From: Arthrobacter oryzae | GTDB taxonomy: Bacteria; Actinomycetota; Actinomycetes; Actinomycetales; Micrococcaceae | DNA: 64,000 bases | NCBI RefSeq assembly: GCF_030718995.1 | Contig: NZ_CP132204.1 | Location: 2,418,001-2,482,000 of the forward strand | Direction: 5' to 3' | Position numbers and translations under genes: made by a program | Shown here: positions 1 through 8,069 of the stretch, piece after piece | Numbering within the stretch: position 1 is the first letter of the stretch | How the letters are laid out: each line of letters opens with the position of its first letter | The notes under the pieces: generated by a model | What the model saw: the letters and a program-made list of their open reading frames with translations, nothing else | The model's database searches: none | Told to the model about the DNA's origin: nothing

Positions 1-753
1 CCCAACGAAGCTTTCATGGCGTGGGGCTGGCGCCTGCCGTTCCTCCTCGCGCTGCCGCTGGCACTCTTCGGCGTCTGGATCCGCAGCCGCACGGTGGAAA
101 GCGACTCGTTCAACGAAGCGAAGGCAGCACGGACCAAGGAATTCAGCCCTGTCCGCGAGGCCTTCCGCGAGAACCGCCTCCGCATGGTCCAGGTCATCTT
201 TGTGATGGGCCTGACAGCCATGGGCTTCTACTTCCTCTCGGCCTACTTCGTCTCCTACGTGCAGACCACCGGCCACCTCAGCCGCGAACAATCGCTCATG
301 GTGAACGCCGCAGCACTGGCCCTCTACGCCATCCTCCTTCCGATCGGCGGCCGCCTCGGGGACCGCTTCGGCCGCAAGCCGATGCTCATCGTCGGCTCCC
401 TCGCCCTCGCCATTCTGTCCGTGCCGAGCTTCATGCTGGTGACCAGCGGCAGCCTGCCCCTGGCCCTGCTGGGACAGTCCCTGTTCGTGGTGGCGCTCTG
501 CATCTACGGCGGCGGTTGCTACACCTTCTTCGTCGAGATCTTCACCACCCGCACCCGCTTTACCTCGGCAGCCATCAGCTACAACGGCGCCTACGCCCTC
601 TTCGGCGGCACCGCACCGTTCATCGGCACCGCCCTCGTCGGAGGAACCGGAGTGCCGCACGCGCCGGGCTTCTACATGGCGGCCGCAGCCGTCGTCGTAC
701 TCCTCCTGGTGCTGTTCACCAAGGTGCCCGAAACCCGCGGACGCATGGGCTAA
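1..753 (+). CDS. MFS transporter, metabolite:H+ symporter type (C-terminal part)
   Basis: The reading frame is open from the first base, so the true start lies left of the window; 250 residues are visible. A conserved WGWRLPF segment begins the visible part, followed by about seven hydrophobic membrane segments and the cytoplasmic loop motif DRFGRKP, typical of the metabolite:H+ symporter branch (ProP/ShiA-like) of the major facilitator superfamily. The stop is followed after 42 nt by an M20 amidohydrolase and then an amidase on the same strand, so import of an amide, ureide or carbamoyl amino acid is a reasonable inference. The substrate cannot be read from the sequence. Confidence 0.9.
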   Translation, partial: PNEAFMAWGWRLPFLLALPLALFGVWIRSRTVESDSFNEAKAARTKEFSPVREAFRENRLRMVQVIFVMGLTAMGFYFLSAYFVSYVQTTGHLSREQSLMVNAAALALYAILLPIGGRLGDRFGRKPMLIVGSLALAILSVPSFMLVTSGSLPLALLGQSLFVVALCIYGGGCYTFFVEIFTTRTRFTSAAISYNGAYALFGGTAPFIGTALVGGTGVPHAPGFYMAAAAVVVLLLVLFTKVPETRGRMG

Positions 754-795
754 GCCCCACCCGCCCTCTTCACAGCAATACACAAAGGACTTCCC

Positions 796-2028
796 ATGAC
801 TTCTGCAGCTTTCCTCTCCGACTTCCACCACGTGGCCAGCATCGGGGCCACGCCCAACAACGGCGTCGACCGCCAGGCGGCCACGGCCGAGGACGCCCTG
901 ACGCGCGACTGGTTCGCTGCCTGGGTGCACGACGCCGGGTGGGAACTGCGCGTGGACGGCATCGGCAACATGTTCGGGCTGGTGGAGTGGACGCCGGGTG
1001 CTCCCTACGTGCTGATCGGATCGCACCTGGACAGCCAGCCGCTGGGCGGCCGCTTCGACGGCGCCTACGGAGTGATCGCCGCACTGCACGCGGCACGCTG
1101 GCTGGCTGCGGAGGTTGCGGAGGGCGGTGCATCGCCCCGCTTCAACCTCGCGGTGGTGAACTGGTTCAACGAGGAGGGCGGCCGGTTCGCACCGAGCATC
1201 ATGGGAAGTTCTGTTTTCGCCGGCCTGCTGGAGCGGGAGCGGATGCTCGACGTCCGGGACCTGCAGGGCGTCACGGTCCGCGAAGCCCTGGATGGCATCG
1301 GATACCTGGGTGCCGCCGAGGGACCGGACGTGGCGGGCTACGCGGAGATCCACATTGAACAGGGCCGGATCCTGGAGCGCGAGGGCATCAACATCGGCCT
1401 GGTGGACAGCAGCTGGTACACGCAGAAGCTGGACATCGAGGTGCTGGGGGAGCAGTCCCACACGGGTGCCACCGCCATGGCCGACAGGCACGACGCGCTG
1501 GTGGCGGCATCGAAGATCATCCTGATGGTGCACGACGTCACTGGCGACTTCGAGGACGAGGCCCTGGTTTCCTCCGTGGGCCAGCTGACCCTGGAACCGA
1601 ACTCCCCGATCGTGGTGGCACGCAGGGTGCACCTCGTGGCGGACCTGCGCTCGGGCGACCCGGAGATCGTCCAGGCCGCCCGGGCCACCCTGCTGGAGAA
1701 GATCGAGGTCCTGGCCCGCGAACACGACATCAAGGTCAACGTAAAGGACTTCGACATCCGCCCCATCCGCCGCTTCCCTGAAGCCGGCCTCGAGCTGGCC
1801 GACAAGGTCGCAGCCAACCTGGGGCTGTCCACCCGGCGGATCCAGACCATGGCCGGCCACGACTCCGTCGCGATGAACACGGTGGCGCCATCCGTCATGT
1901 TGTTCATCCCCAGCGTGGACGGTGTCTCGCACTGCGAACGCGAGTTCACCACGGACGAGGACATGGTGGCCGGCGTAGACATGCTGACCGGTGTGGCGCG
2001 GGAGCTCGTTGGCGGAGCGCTGGCGTGA
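796..2028 (+). CDS. Zn-dependent M20-family hydrolase (allantoate amidohydrolase / N-carbamoyl-L-amino acid hydrolase type)
   Basis: 410 aa, the usual family length. Metal-binding and catalytic signatures are present in order: GSHLDS (H77), GGRFDGAYG (D88), WFNEEGGRF (E126, E127), HIEQG (H186) and a C-terminal AGHDS motif near residue 355. The family hydrolyses the amide or carbamoyl bond of allantoate, ureidoglycine or N-carbamoyl amino acids with two divalent metals, in the cytoplasm. AAGGA lies just upstream of the ATG. The stop overlaps the GTG start of the following amidase by 4 nt, showing translational coupling. Exact substrate is unresolved between the family members. Confidence 0.9.
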   Translation: MTSAAFLSDFHHVASIGATPNNGVDRQAATAEDALTRDWFAAWVHDAGWELRVDGIGNMFGLVEWTPGAPYVLIGSHLDSQPLGGRFDGAYGVIAALHAARWLAAEVAEGGASPRFNLAVVNWFNEEGGRFAPSIMGSSVFAGLLERERMLDVRDLQGVTVREALDGIGYLGAAEGPDVAGYAEIHIEQGRILEREGINIGLVDSSWYTQKLDIEVLGEQSHTGATAMADRHDALVAASKIILMVHDVTGDFEDEALVSSVGQLTLEPNSPIVVARRVHLVADLRSGDPEIVQAARATLLEKIEVLAREHDIKVNVKDFDIRPIRRFPEAGLELADKVAANLGLSTRRIQTMAGHDSVAMNTVAPSVMLFIPSVDGVSHCEREFTTDEDMVAGVDMLTGVARELVGGALA

Positions 2029-3482
2029 CGGAGCTGCACTACCTTGACGCCACCACGGCCCTGCGGCTCTTCCGTACCAGGGAGCTCTCCCCGGTGGAGC
2101 TGATGGAAGCCGTGATTGCACGGACCGAAGCCGTCAACGGGGAAATCAATGCCCTGACGGAAACGCTCTTCGAGGAAGCCCTGCCCGCGGCCCGGCAAGC
2201 GGCCGCCAAGTACGCCCGCGGCCGGGACATTACACCGCTGCTGGGCTTGCCGGTGGCCGCCAAGGAAAAGCACGGGCTCAAGGGCCGGCGGCTTTCGCAG
2301 GGACTCATGTCCCGGAAGGACGAGCTGGCTGCGGAGGACCACCCGGTCATCGACCGGATCCGGCGTGCGGGCGGCATTATCCACGCCCGCACCACCACGC
2401 CCGAATACAGCTGCGCCACTGTCACCCACAGTCAGCTGTGGGGAGTCACCCGAAACCCGTGGAACCTGCAGTTGTCGCCCGGAGGATCCTCGGGCGGTTC
2501 GGGGGCCGCACTGGCCGCCGGGCTGGCGCCGCTGGCCACGGCCTCGGACATCGCCGGTTCAACCCGGCTGCCGGCGTCATTCACGGGAACGGTGGGCTAC
2601 AAGGCGCCGTACGGGCGGATCCCCGGACTGGCGCCGCTGTCCGCCGACCACTACCGCGGCGACGGGCCCATGGCCCGGACCGTCGCGGACACCGCCCTGC
2701 TGGCCAACGTCATGGCGGGAAGGCATCCGGGGGACCACACGTCACTCGCGGACTCGCCCGGGATGGCGGTCCCGGGACGGGAAACGCCCGACGGCGGGAC
2801 TTCCGTCGCGGAGTCCGTCGCCGGGATGCGAATCGCCTTGTGCATCCGCCTGGGGAACTATCCGGTGGCGCCCGACGTCGAGGCCAACACCCGCGCCGTG
2901 GCAGCCGCCTTGCGGGACGCAGGAGCTGTCATTGAGGAGGTCGGGCTGCCGTGGACCACGGAGTCCATCAGCCGCACGATGTTCACGCACTTCGGCTACC
3001 TGCTCGGCCCGGCCATGGAGGACGAAACCCAAGGGACAACGGAACTCCTGGCACCCTACACCCGCCGCTTTATGGCGGACGCCCGGCGGGCGGCTGCAGA
3101 AAACCGCTACCTGGACGGCATCCGCGCCGAGACGCGCCTGCAGGCTGAGCTGGCCGCCGCGATGGCCGGTTTTGATGCCCTGATCTGCCCCGCGTCCGCC
3201 GTCGCGGCCCTGGATGCGGACGGCATGTACCTTGAGGGGATCGACGCCGGCGGGCTGCAGCTCGAGCACTACTGGCAGGGGCATATGACAGCGCCGTTCA
3301 ACATCGCCAACCGCTGCCCGGTGCTGGCTGTGCCCAGCGGCATGGCGGACTGCGGCATCCCCACCGGCGTGCAGGTCGTGGGGCACCCCTACGACGACGC
3401 CACGGTGTTCACAGTTGGTTCGGCCGTGGAGGCGTTGCGGCCCTGGGCGGCGAGACGGCCGGACATTCTGGCGATGGCGTAG
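2025..3482 (+). CDS. amidase (amidase-signature family)
   Basis: 485 aa. The amidase-signature Ser-cisSer-Lys triad is visible: K80 in PVAAKEKHG, the GGSSGGS loop at 153-159 (cis-Ser) and nucleophile S179 in DIAGSTR. The GTG start overlaps the stop of the M20 hydrolase (GTGA), so the two are translated together. The family hydrolyses carboxamides to acid and ammonia. With the transporter and M20 enzyme it probably completes a nitrogen-scavenging pathway for a ureide or amide; the substrate is not deducible. The gene converges on the adenylate kinase gene with only 4 nt between stops. Confidence 0.9.
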   Translation: MTELHYLDATTALRLFRTRELSPVELMEAVIARTEAVNGEINALTETLFEEALPAARQAAAKYARGRDITPLLGLPVAAKEKHGLKGRRLSQGLMSRKDELAAEDHPVIDRIRRAGGIIHARTTTPEYSCATVTHSQLWGVTRNPWNLQLSPGGSSGGSGAALAAGLAPLATASDIAGSTRLPASFTGTVGYKAPYGRIPGLAPLSADHYRGDGPMARTVADTALLANVMAGRHPGDHTSLADSPGMAVPGRETPDGGTSVAESVAGMRIALCIRLGNYPVAPDVEANTRAVAAALRDAGAVIEEVGLPWTTESISRTMFTHFGYLLGPAMEDETQGTTELLAPYTRRFMADARRAAAENRYLDGIRAETRLQAELAAAMAGFDALICPASAVAALDADGMYLEGIDAGGLQLEHYWQGHMTAPFNIANRCPVLAVPSGMADCGIPTGVQVVGHPYDDATVFTVGSAVEALRPWAARRPDILAMA

Positions 3483-3486
3483 CGGC

Positions 3487-4077
3487 TCAGTCGGGCACAG
3501 TTGAAGGGAATGACTCCCGGAGTGCTGCGAGCAGTTGGTCGAAGACCTCGTCCTCGCTGCCCATGCCGTCCACGCTCAGGAGGATCCCGCGCGCTGAGTA
3601 CATCTCGGCCACCGGCGCGGTCTCGCGGTAGTACAGCTTCAAGCGGTGCCGGATAACATCCTCGGTATCGTCGCTGCGTCCGGTCAATGTGGCCCGCTGG
3701 AGGACGCGGCGGACGAGTTCAGTATCGTCCGCCGTCAATTGCAGTGCCACATCCAGGGACTGCCCTAAGGCGGTAAGCATCGCGTCCAGTTCAGCCAGCT
3801 GAGAGGTGTTGCGGGGATACCCGTCCAGCAGGAAACCGTCCCGCACGTCGTCCTGGTCCAAGCGGTCACGCACCATGCGGTTTGTCAGGCCGTCCGGGAC
3901 GAGATCGCCCCCGTCCAGATGCGCCTTGACGTCCCGACCCAGCGGCGTCAGGTTCTTCACATGTTCGCGGAAAACATCTCCGGTGGACACCCCGGTGATG
4001 CCCAGGTGCCGTGACAGGCGGTCCGCCTGGGTACCTTTTCCGCAGCCCGGAGGACCAATAATCAGCATTCGCAGCAT
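3487..4077 (-). CDS. adenylate kinase-family nucleoside monophosphate kinase (short, LID-less)
   Basis: 196 aa from the ATG at 4077, chosen because AAGGAG lies 8 nt before it; a GTG three codons upstream abuts that sequence. P-loop GPPGCGKGTQ at the N-terminus, TGDVFR in the NMP-binding region, LDGYPRN and a GRSDD stretch are adenylate kinase signatures. The zinc-type LID insert of long bacterial enzymes is absent, as in short actinobacterial adenylate kinases. Housekeeping adk normally sits in the ribosomal-protein/secY locus; this copy stands alone beside catabolic genes, so it may be a paralogue. It catalyses phosphate transfer between ATP and AMP or a related NMP. Confidence 0.85.
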   Translation of the reverse strand: MLRMLIIGPPGCGKGTQADRLSRHLGITGVSTGDVFREHVKNLTPLGRDVKAHLDGGDLVPDGLTNRMVRDRLDQDDVRDGFLLDGYPRNTSQLAELDAMLTALGQSLDVALQLTADDTELVRRVLQRATLTGRSDDTEDVIRHRLKLYYRETAPVAEMYSARGILLSVDGMGSEDEVFDQLLAALRESFPSTVPD

Positions 4078-4264
4078 CGAGTCCACTCCTTGGTGCTGTT
4101 GAAGGGTGTCCCTCCATGGTGTCCGGCGGGACGCGGCAGCACAAGGGAAGCGGTGCAGCGCCGGACCCGTAACCCAATTGTGAGCAAAGCCCGCGGCGAT
4201 CCTGCGCTAACCCGGAGGCTGGGCGGGTAGCTTCGGTGCACCACTAGATGGAAGGTGTACCGAA

Positions 4265-4369
4265 ATGACGATCACTGACTACTTCTCAGGCGTAGCCATC
4301 ATGCTTGGATCCCTGATAGCCGCAGCGGGGCTATCAGCCGGGATCATCCGCGCCAGGTCCCACCACTAG
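4265..4369 (+). CDS. putative 34-aa single-pass membrane peptide
   Basis: A short frame begins MTITDYFSG and holds one hydrophobic stretch (about residues 9-28, Ala/Gly/Ile/Leu rich) ending in a basic tail (IIRARSHH). A GGAAGG-type ribosome binding site lies about 9 nt upstream. It sits alone between divergent adk and the DJ-1/PfpI gene. I recognise no family. The arrangement of ribosome site, hydrophobic helix and charged tail supports a real small membrane protein, but such short frames also occur by chance. Confidence 0.4.
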   Translation: MTITDYFSGVAIMLGSLIAAAGLSAGIIRARSHH

Positions 4370-4455
4370 GAGTCCAGGCAAGAGGGGACGGTGCTCCACC
4401 ACTTACCGCCCACAAGGCTGGGCGTAGGGTGGAAGTCGGACGATAGGAGCATTTC

Positions 4456-5232
4456 ATGAAGAAAATCCTCATGGTACTGACCAGCGTTTCCGAGATCGGC
4501 GATACCGGAGAGAAGACCGGCTACAACGTGGCCGAGGCGGCGCATCCCTGGAAGGTCTTCAAGGATTCAGGGCATTTCGTCGACTTCGCGTCCGTCCGGG
4601 GCGGCCAGCCCCCGCGCGACGAGGTGGACTCAGGCGATCCCATCCAGGTTGCCTTTACGGAGGACGAGACCACGCGCGCCGGTCTCTACAACACTGCCCG
4701 CGTCGACGTCGTTGATCCCGAACAGTACGACGCCGTCTACCTCGTGGGAGGCCACGGCACCATGTGGGACTTCCCCGACAGCGAAGGCTTGCAGAACCTC
4801 GTAGCCAGCGTCTACAACGCCGGCGGCGTGGTGGGCGCTGTCTGCCACGGGCCGGCCGGACTGCTGAACGTCGAACTGGCCAACGGCTTTCGGCTGGTCG
4901 AGGGCAGGAAGGTCGCTGCCTTCACCAACGACGAGGAGGTCGCCGCAGGGAAGGACAAGGTCATCCCGTTCTTCTTGGCAGACCGGCTTGAGGAACAGGG
5001 CGCCACGCACGTCTCCGCTGGTGTCTTTGAAGAGAAGGTCGTGGTGGACGACCGGCTGGTGACCGGCCAGAACCCGGCGTCAGCGGCCGGCGTCGCCAAG
5101 GAGATGGAGAAGCTCCTGGCAGAGGTCATCCACAAGGAAAAAGCCGAGGAACAGCACGATGCGGAGGCTCTGCGCGCCGAGAAGGACGCCGAGAAGAACG
5201 CCAAGAAGGCTGCCGCGGAGGCGGAGCACTAA
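4456..5232 (+). CDS. DJ-1/PfpI-family type 1 glutamine amidotransferase-like protein
   Basis: 258 aa. The N-terminal 225 residues match the DJ-1/PfpI/Hsp31 fold: KKILMVLTS first strand, GGHGTMWDFP, and the nucleophile elbow AVCHGPAGL holding the catalytic Cys. Family members act as glyoxalase III, deglycase-like or chaperone-like stress proteins. The last 35 residues form a highly charged Glu/Lys/Ala helix (KAEEQHDAEALRAEKDAEKN), longer than in typical members. ATAGGAG lies 8 nt before the ATG and a TAGGGT hexamer further upstream could be its -10. It ends into a strong bidirectional terminator. Confidence 0.88.
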   Translation: MKKILMVLTSVSEIGDTGEKTGYNVAEAAHPWKVFKDSGHFVDFASVRGGQPPRDEVDSGDPIQVAFTEDETTRAGLYNTARVDVVDPEQYDAVYLVGGHGTMWDFPDSEGLQNLVASVYNAGGVVGAVCHGPAGLLNVELANGFRLVEGRKVAAFTNDEEVAAGKDKVIPFFLADRLEEQGATHVSAGVFEEKVVVDDRLVTGQNPASAAGVAKEMEKLLAEVIHKEKAEEQHDAEALRAEKDAEKNAKKAAAEAEH

Positions 5233-5264
5233 CGCCCGCAGCGGGCCAGCTTCCGGGCAAAGCA

Positions 5265-5302
5265 GAGGCCCCGGGTTTTCATCGAAGAAAACCCGGGGCC
5301 TC
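5265..5302. terminator. bidirectional intrinsic terminator
   Basis: A perfect 16-bp inverted repeat (5265-5280 with 5287-5302) surrounds a 6-nt loop. The stem contains GGCCCCGGGTTTTC, so either strand gives a GC-rich stem with a U/A-rich section. It separates the DJ-1/PfpI gene from the convergent tRNA-Ser gene. Confidence 0.85.
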
Positions 5303-5308
5303 GCTCAT

Positions 5309-5398
5309 TGGCGGTGACGGTGGGATTTGAACCCACGTTGGCTTTTACACCAAACAACATTTCGAGTGTTGCACCTTCGGCCGCTCGGACACGTCACC
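5309..5398 (-). tRNA. tRNA-Ser(CGA)
   Basis: The minus strand folds into a class II tRNA: acceptor GGTGACG/CGTCACC, anticodon stem CAACA/TGTTG with loop CTCGAAA (anticodon CGA, reading UCG), a long variable arm (TTGGTGTAAAAGCCAA), TTCAAATC T-loop and discriminator G. The 3' CCA is encoded at 5309-5311, unlike the other three tRNAs of the window. Confidence 0.95.
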
Positions 5399-5503
5399 AA
5401 CCTGAATAGGTTACCGGAGCAAGGCTCGCTTCCCCAAAACGAGGGCGCGCCGGGAACTAATGTCTTCCGCGGACACAGTGCGGGGACTAGATTCGTAAGC
5501 AAG

Positions 5504-6532
5504 ATGATCACTTCCCAGCAGCACGCCCAAGCCCGCTCCCAAGCCAAGGCCTATTGGACCGTCGGCCACGAAAAAGGCGAGCTCCGCACCGAGGAGCTGT
5601 CCGCGCCGGGTCCCGGCGAAGCCTTGGTCCGTGCCCTGTACTCGGGTATCAGCAAGGGAACCGAGACGGTGGTCCACTGCGGCCACGTGCCGCCCAGGGT
5701 CGCGGAGCAAATGCGGGCACCCCTCCAGGAGGGCTCGTTCCCTTCGCCGGTGAAGTTCGGCTACCTGTCCGTGGGAATCGTGGAGGAAGGCCCCGCGGAC
5801 TGGGTGGGCCGCACGGTGTTCTGCCTGCATCCGCACCAGGACCGCTACATCGTTCCGGTCGAGTCCCTGACGGTGGTCCCGGAGAACGTCCCTGCCCGTC
5901 GGGCTGTCCTCACCGGAACCGTGGAAACCGCCGTCAACGCGCTGTGGGAAGCCGGACCGCGCCTGGGCGACCGCGTTGCAGTGGTGGGCGCCGGGCTCGT
6001 CGGCGGCATGGTGGCCACCCTTCTGCGGACGTTCCCGCTGCAACGCCTCCAGCTGATCGACGTCGATCCCGCGAAGCGCGCCTTCGCCGACGCCCTTGGC
6101 GTCGAGTTCAGCCACCCCGACGACGCCCTCGCCGACTGCGACATCGTCATCCACTGTTCAGCATCCCAGGAAGGGCTCGAACGGAGCCTGCAGCTGGTGG
6201 GCGACGAAGGGGACGTCATCGAGATGTCCTGGTACGCCGACCGCAAAGTCACCATCCCGCTGGGGGAGGACTTCCACGCCCGTCGGCTTTCCATCCGCGC
6301 CAGTCAGGTGGGCGTGGTGGCCCGAGCCCGCCGCCACCGCCGGACCAACGCCGACCGCCTCGCGCTCGCTGTGTCCCTGCTCAGCGATCCCGTCTACGAC
6401 ACGTTCCTGACGGGGACGTCCCCCTTTGCGGAACTTCCCGCCGTCGTCCACGAACTGGCCGAAGGCCGGCGTGACGCGCTCTGCCACGTCATCGAGTACC
6501 CATCCGAAACCGCCGCCGAAGACAAGAGGTAA
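5504..6532 (+). CDS. MDR-family zinc-type alcohol dehydrogenase-like oxidoreductase (pterin-like cluster)
   Basis: 342 aa from the ATG at 5504; the frame is open further left but that region overlaps the tRNA. A GroES-like N-terminal half carries YSGISKGTE, and the nucleotide-binding half carries VVGAGLVGGMVA, a Rossmann fold followed by an acidic LIDVD strand end typical of NAD preference. The usual structural-zinc four-Cys loop is absent. Family enzymes oxidise or reduce an alcohol/carbonyl; the closest described shape I know is the BchC/threonine-dehydrogenase-like group. The stop is 3 nt before the TTG start of the PTPS-fold gene, so the two are co-transcribed and probably coupled. A TAGATT hexamer at about 5488-5493 may be the -10. 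Confidence 0.85.
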   Translation: MITSQQHAQARSQAKAYWTVGHEKGELRTEELSAPGPGEALVRALYSGISKGTETVVHCGHVPPRVAEQMRAPLQEGSFPSPVKFGYLSVGIVEEGPADWVGRTVFCLHPHQDRYIVPVESLTVVPENVPARRAVLTGTVETAVNALWEAGPRLGDRVAVVGAGLVGGMVATLLRTFPLQRLQLIDVDPAKRAFADALGVEFSHPDDALADCDIVIHCSASQEGLERSLQLVGDEGDVIEMSWYADRKVTIPLGEDFHARRLSIRASQVGVVARARRHRRTNADRLALAVSLLSDPVYDTFLTGTSPFAELPAVVHELAEGRRDALCHVIEYPSETAAEDKR

Positions 6533-6535
6533 CCG

Positions 6536-6934
6536 TTGTTCAGCCTGACCGTCCGCCGCCACTTCATGATTGCCCACAGCCTTCCCCGGGAAGCCTTCGG
6601 GCCCGCCCAGGGCCTGCACGGGGCCACCTTCGTGGCGGAGGTGACCTTCCGCCGTCGGACGCTGAACGACGACGCCATCGTCCTGGACATCGGCGCCGCC
6701 GGTGGGCTCATCGAAGAAGTACTGGCGGGCCTGAACTACAAGAACCTGGACGAGCACCCTGACTTTGCCGGGAAGCTGAGCACCACCGAGGCACTGGCGC
6801 AGTACATCGCCGAGGCCGTCGCAGCCAAGGTCCGCGGCGGCGTGGACGGCCGGGAGCTGGCCGGACTGGCTGTCACGCTCCGGGAGAACCCGGACGCCTG
6901 GGCGTCGTTCTCCCTTGACTTCGACGCCGAGTAG
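6536..6934 (+). CDS. 6-pyruvoyl-tetrahydropterin synthase / QueD-fold protein lacking catalytic residues
   Basis: 132 aa, family length, TTG start with AAGAGG upstream. The tunnelling-fold (T-fold) pattern is clear: FMIAHSL (H14), LHGATF (H28) and LRENPDAW (E117). Compared with E. coli QueD from memory, the catalytic Cys27 is Ala24, zinc ligand His33 is Ala30, and the Asp70-His71 pair is Asn67-Tyr68. Two of three zinc ligands and the pterin-anchoring Glu remain. It may therefore bind a pterin-like ring without carrying out the QueD or PTPS reaction. It sits between the MDR dehydrogenase (3-nt gap) and a glycosyltransferase (20-nt overlap). I recall similar HGATF-type proteins in Streptomyces next to the same neighbours, which would make this a conserved subfamily of unknown role. 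Confidence 0.82.
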   Translation: MFSLTVRRHFMIAHSLPREAFGPAQGLHGATFVAEVTFRRRTLNDDAIVLDIGAAGGLIEEVLAGLNYKNLDEHPDFAGKLSTTEALAQYIAEAVAAKVRGGVDGRELAGLAVTLRENPDAWASFSLDFDAE

Positions 6935-8069
6935 CGCGGCAGTGCCTGGGTCCGGAGGGGCTAGCCTGGCGGTCCGGCTGATCGTGCCGGGCAATGTGCG
7001 GCACAACTCCGGGGGAAATGCGTACAACGCCGCCCTGGCCCGCGGGCTCACCGGACTCGGGGCAGCGGTGGACATCCTCCCCGTTGACGGCCACTGGCCG
7101 GTGGGCAGCGGGGAAGAACGACGGCGGCTGGCCGGCGTGCTGCTTGAAGGTGGCCCCGAAGGGGCGGCCGGCGAACCGGTGACCATCGTGGACGGCCTGA
7201 TTGCGCTGGGTGCGCCGCACGCTTTGGAAGAGGCCGCTGCGGCCGGGAAGCAGGCCTGGATCCTGGTGCACATGACCCTCCCGGAGCACCCGGACCTGGA
7301 GGGGCGTGCCCTGGCCGCCGCTGCAGGCGTCATCTGCACAAGTTCGACGGCGGCCGCCGAGCTCCGGTCCCGGCACGGTTCAGCGCCGAACGGTTCAGCC
7401 CCGATCCACGTAGCGCTGCCCGGCACCTCTGCCGCTCCACTGGCGGCAGGCTCCAGCCCACCCCACGTGGTGGCCGTGGCAGCCCTGCTGCCGAACAAGG
7501 ACCAGCTCCTGCTGCTGGAGGCACTCGCCGGGATCAGGGATCTGCGCTGGACCGCCGCTCTGGTGGGTTCCGACTCCGCGGATCCGGCGTACGCGGACGC
7601 CGTCCGCGGCGCGATCATCCGGCTGGGGCTGGCAGACCGGGTCTCCGTTCGCGGGGAGCTCACCGGGCAGGCCTTGGAGGCGGAGTGGGACCGCGCGGAT
7701 CTCAGCCTGCTGATTTCGCGGGCAGAAGCCTACGGAATGGTGGTCACCGAGTCCCTGGCCCGCGGAATCCCGGTGGTGGTGCGGGCCGGCACCGGCGCCG
7801 TCGAGGCGCTCGCAGCCGGATCGCCTGGCCGGTCAGAAGCTCCCGACGGCGGTGCAGCTGCCGACGGCGGTGCGGAACGCGCCCTGCCGGGCGCCGCCGT
7901 CGTGCTGGGCACGGACCCTGCGCCGCTGGAGGCTGCACTGCGTACCTGCCTTACCGACCCGGAGCTTCGCTCACGCTGGCGCGAAGCGGCCCAGGCCGCA
8001 CGGAAACGGCTGCCGGGCTGGGACGCCACGGCCAGGATCGTGCTGGACGCCATCGCAGCGGCTAGCTGA
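6915..8069 (+). CDS. GT4-family glycosyltransferase (pterin-like cluster)
   Basis: 384 aa if the TTG at 6915 is used; this overlaps the PTPS-fold gene by 20 nt. A GTG at 6942 is an alternative and the first 18 residues look unconserved (Ser/Gly/Ala). The GT-B fold is visible: N-terminal VRLIVPGNVRHNSGGNAYN, inter-domain VAALLPNKDQLLLLEAL, and the C-terminal donor-site EX7E-like block AEAYGMVVTESLARG. GT4 enzymes move a sugar from a nucleotide-sugar to an acceptor with retained configuration. A low-complexity Gly/Ala/Asp insert (about 305-335) interrupts the C-terminal domain. The position after dehydrogenase and PTPS-fold protein suggests glycosylation of a small heterocycle. The 3' end overlaps convergent tadA by 8 nt. 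Confidence 0.85.
   Translation: MTSTPSSAAVPGSGGASLAVRLIVPGNVRHNSGGNAYNAALARGLTGLGAAVDILPVDGHWPVGSGEERRRLAGVLLEGGPEGAAGEPVTIVDGLIALGAPHALEEAAAAGKQAWILVHMTLPEHPDLEGRALAAAAGVICTSSTAAAELRSRHGSAPNGSAPIHVALPGTSAAPLAAGSSPPHVVAVAALLPNKDQLLLLEALAGIRDLRWTAALVGSDSADPAYADAVRGAIIRLGLADRVSVRGELTGQALEAEWDRADLSLLISRAEAYGMVVTESLARGIPVVVRAGTGAVEALAAGSPGRSEAPDGGAAADGGAERALPGAAVVLGTDPAPLEAALRTCLTDPELRSRWREAAQAARKRLPGWDATARIVLDAIAAAS

Noticed and set aside
5309-5398. tRNA-Ser as integration site for a mobile element
   Set aside because: No integrase, no direct repeat of the tRNA 3' end and no phage-like genes beside any of the four tRNAs.
6536-6934. Calling this gene queD
   Set aside because: The catalytic Cys and the Asp-His pair are replaced and no queuosine genes (queC, queE, queF, tgt) are nearby.
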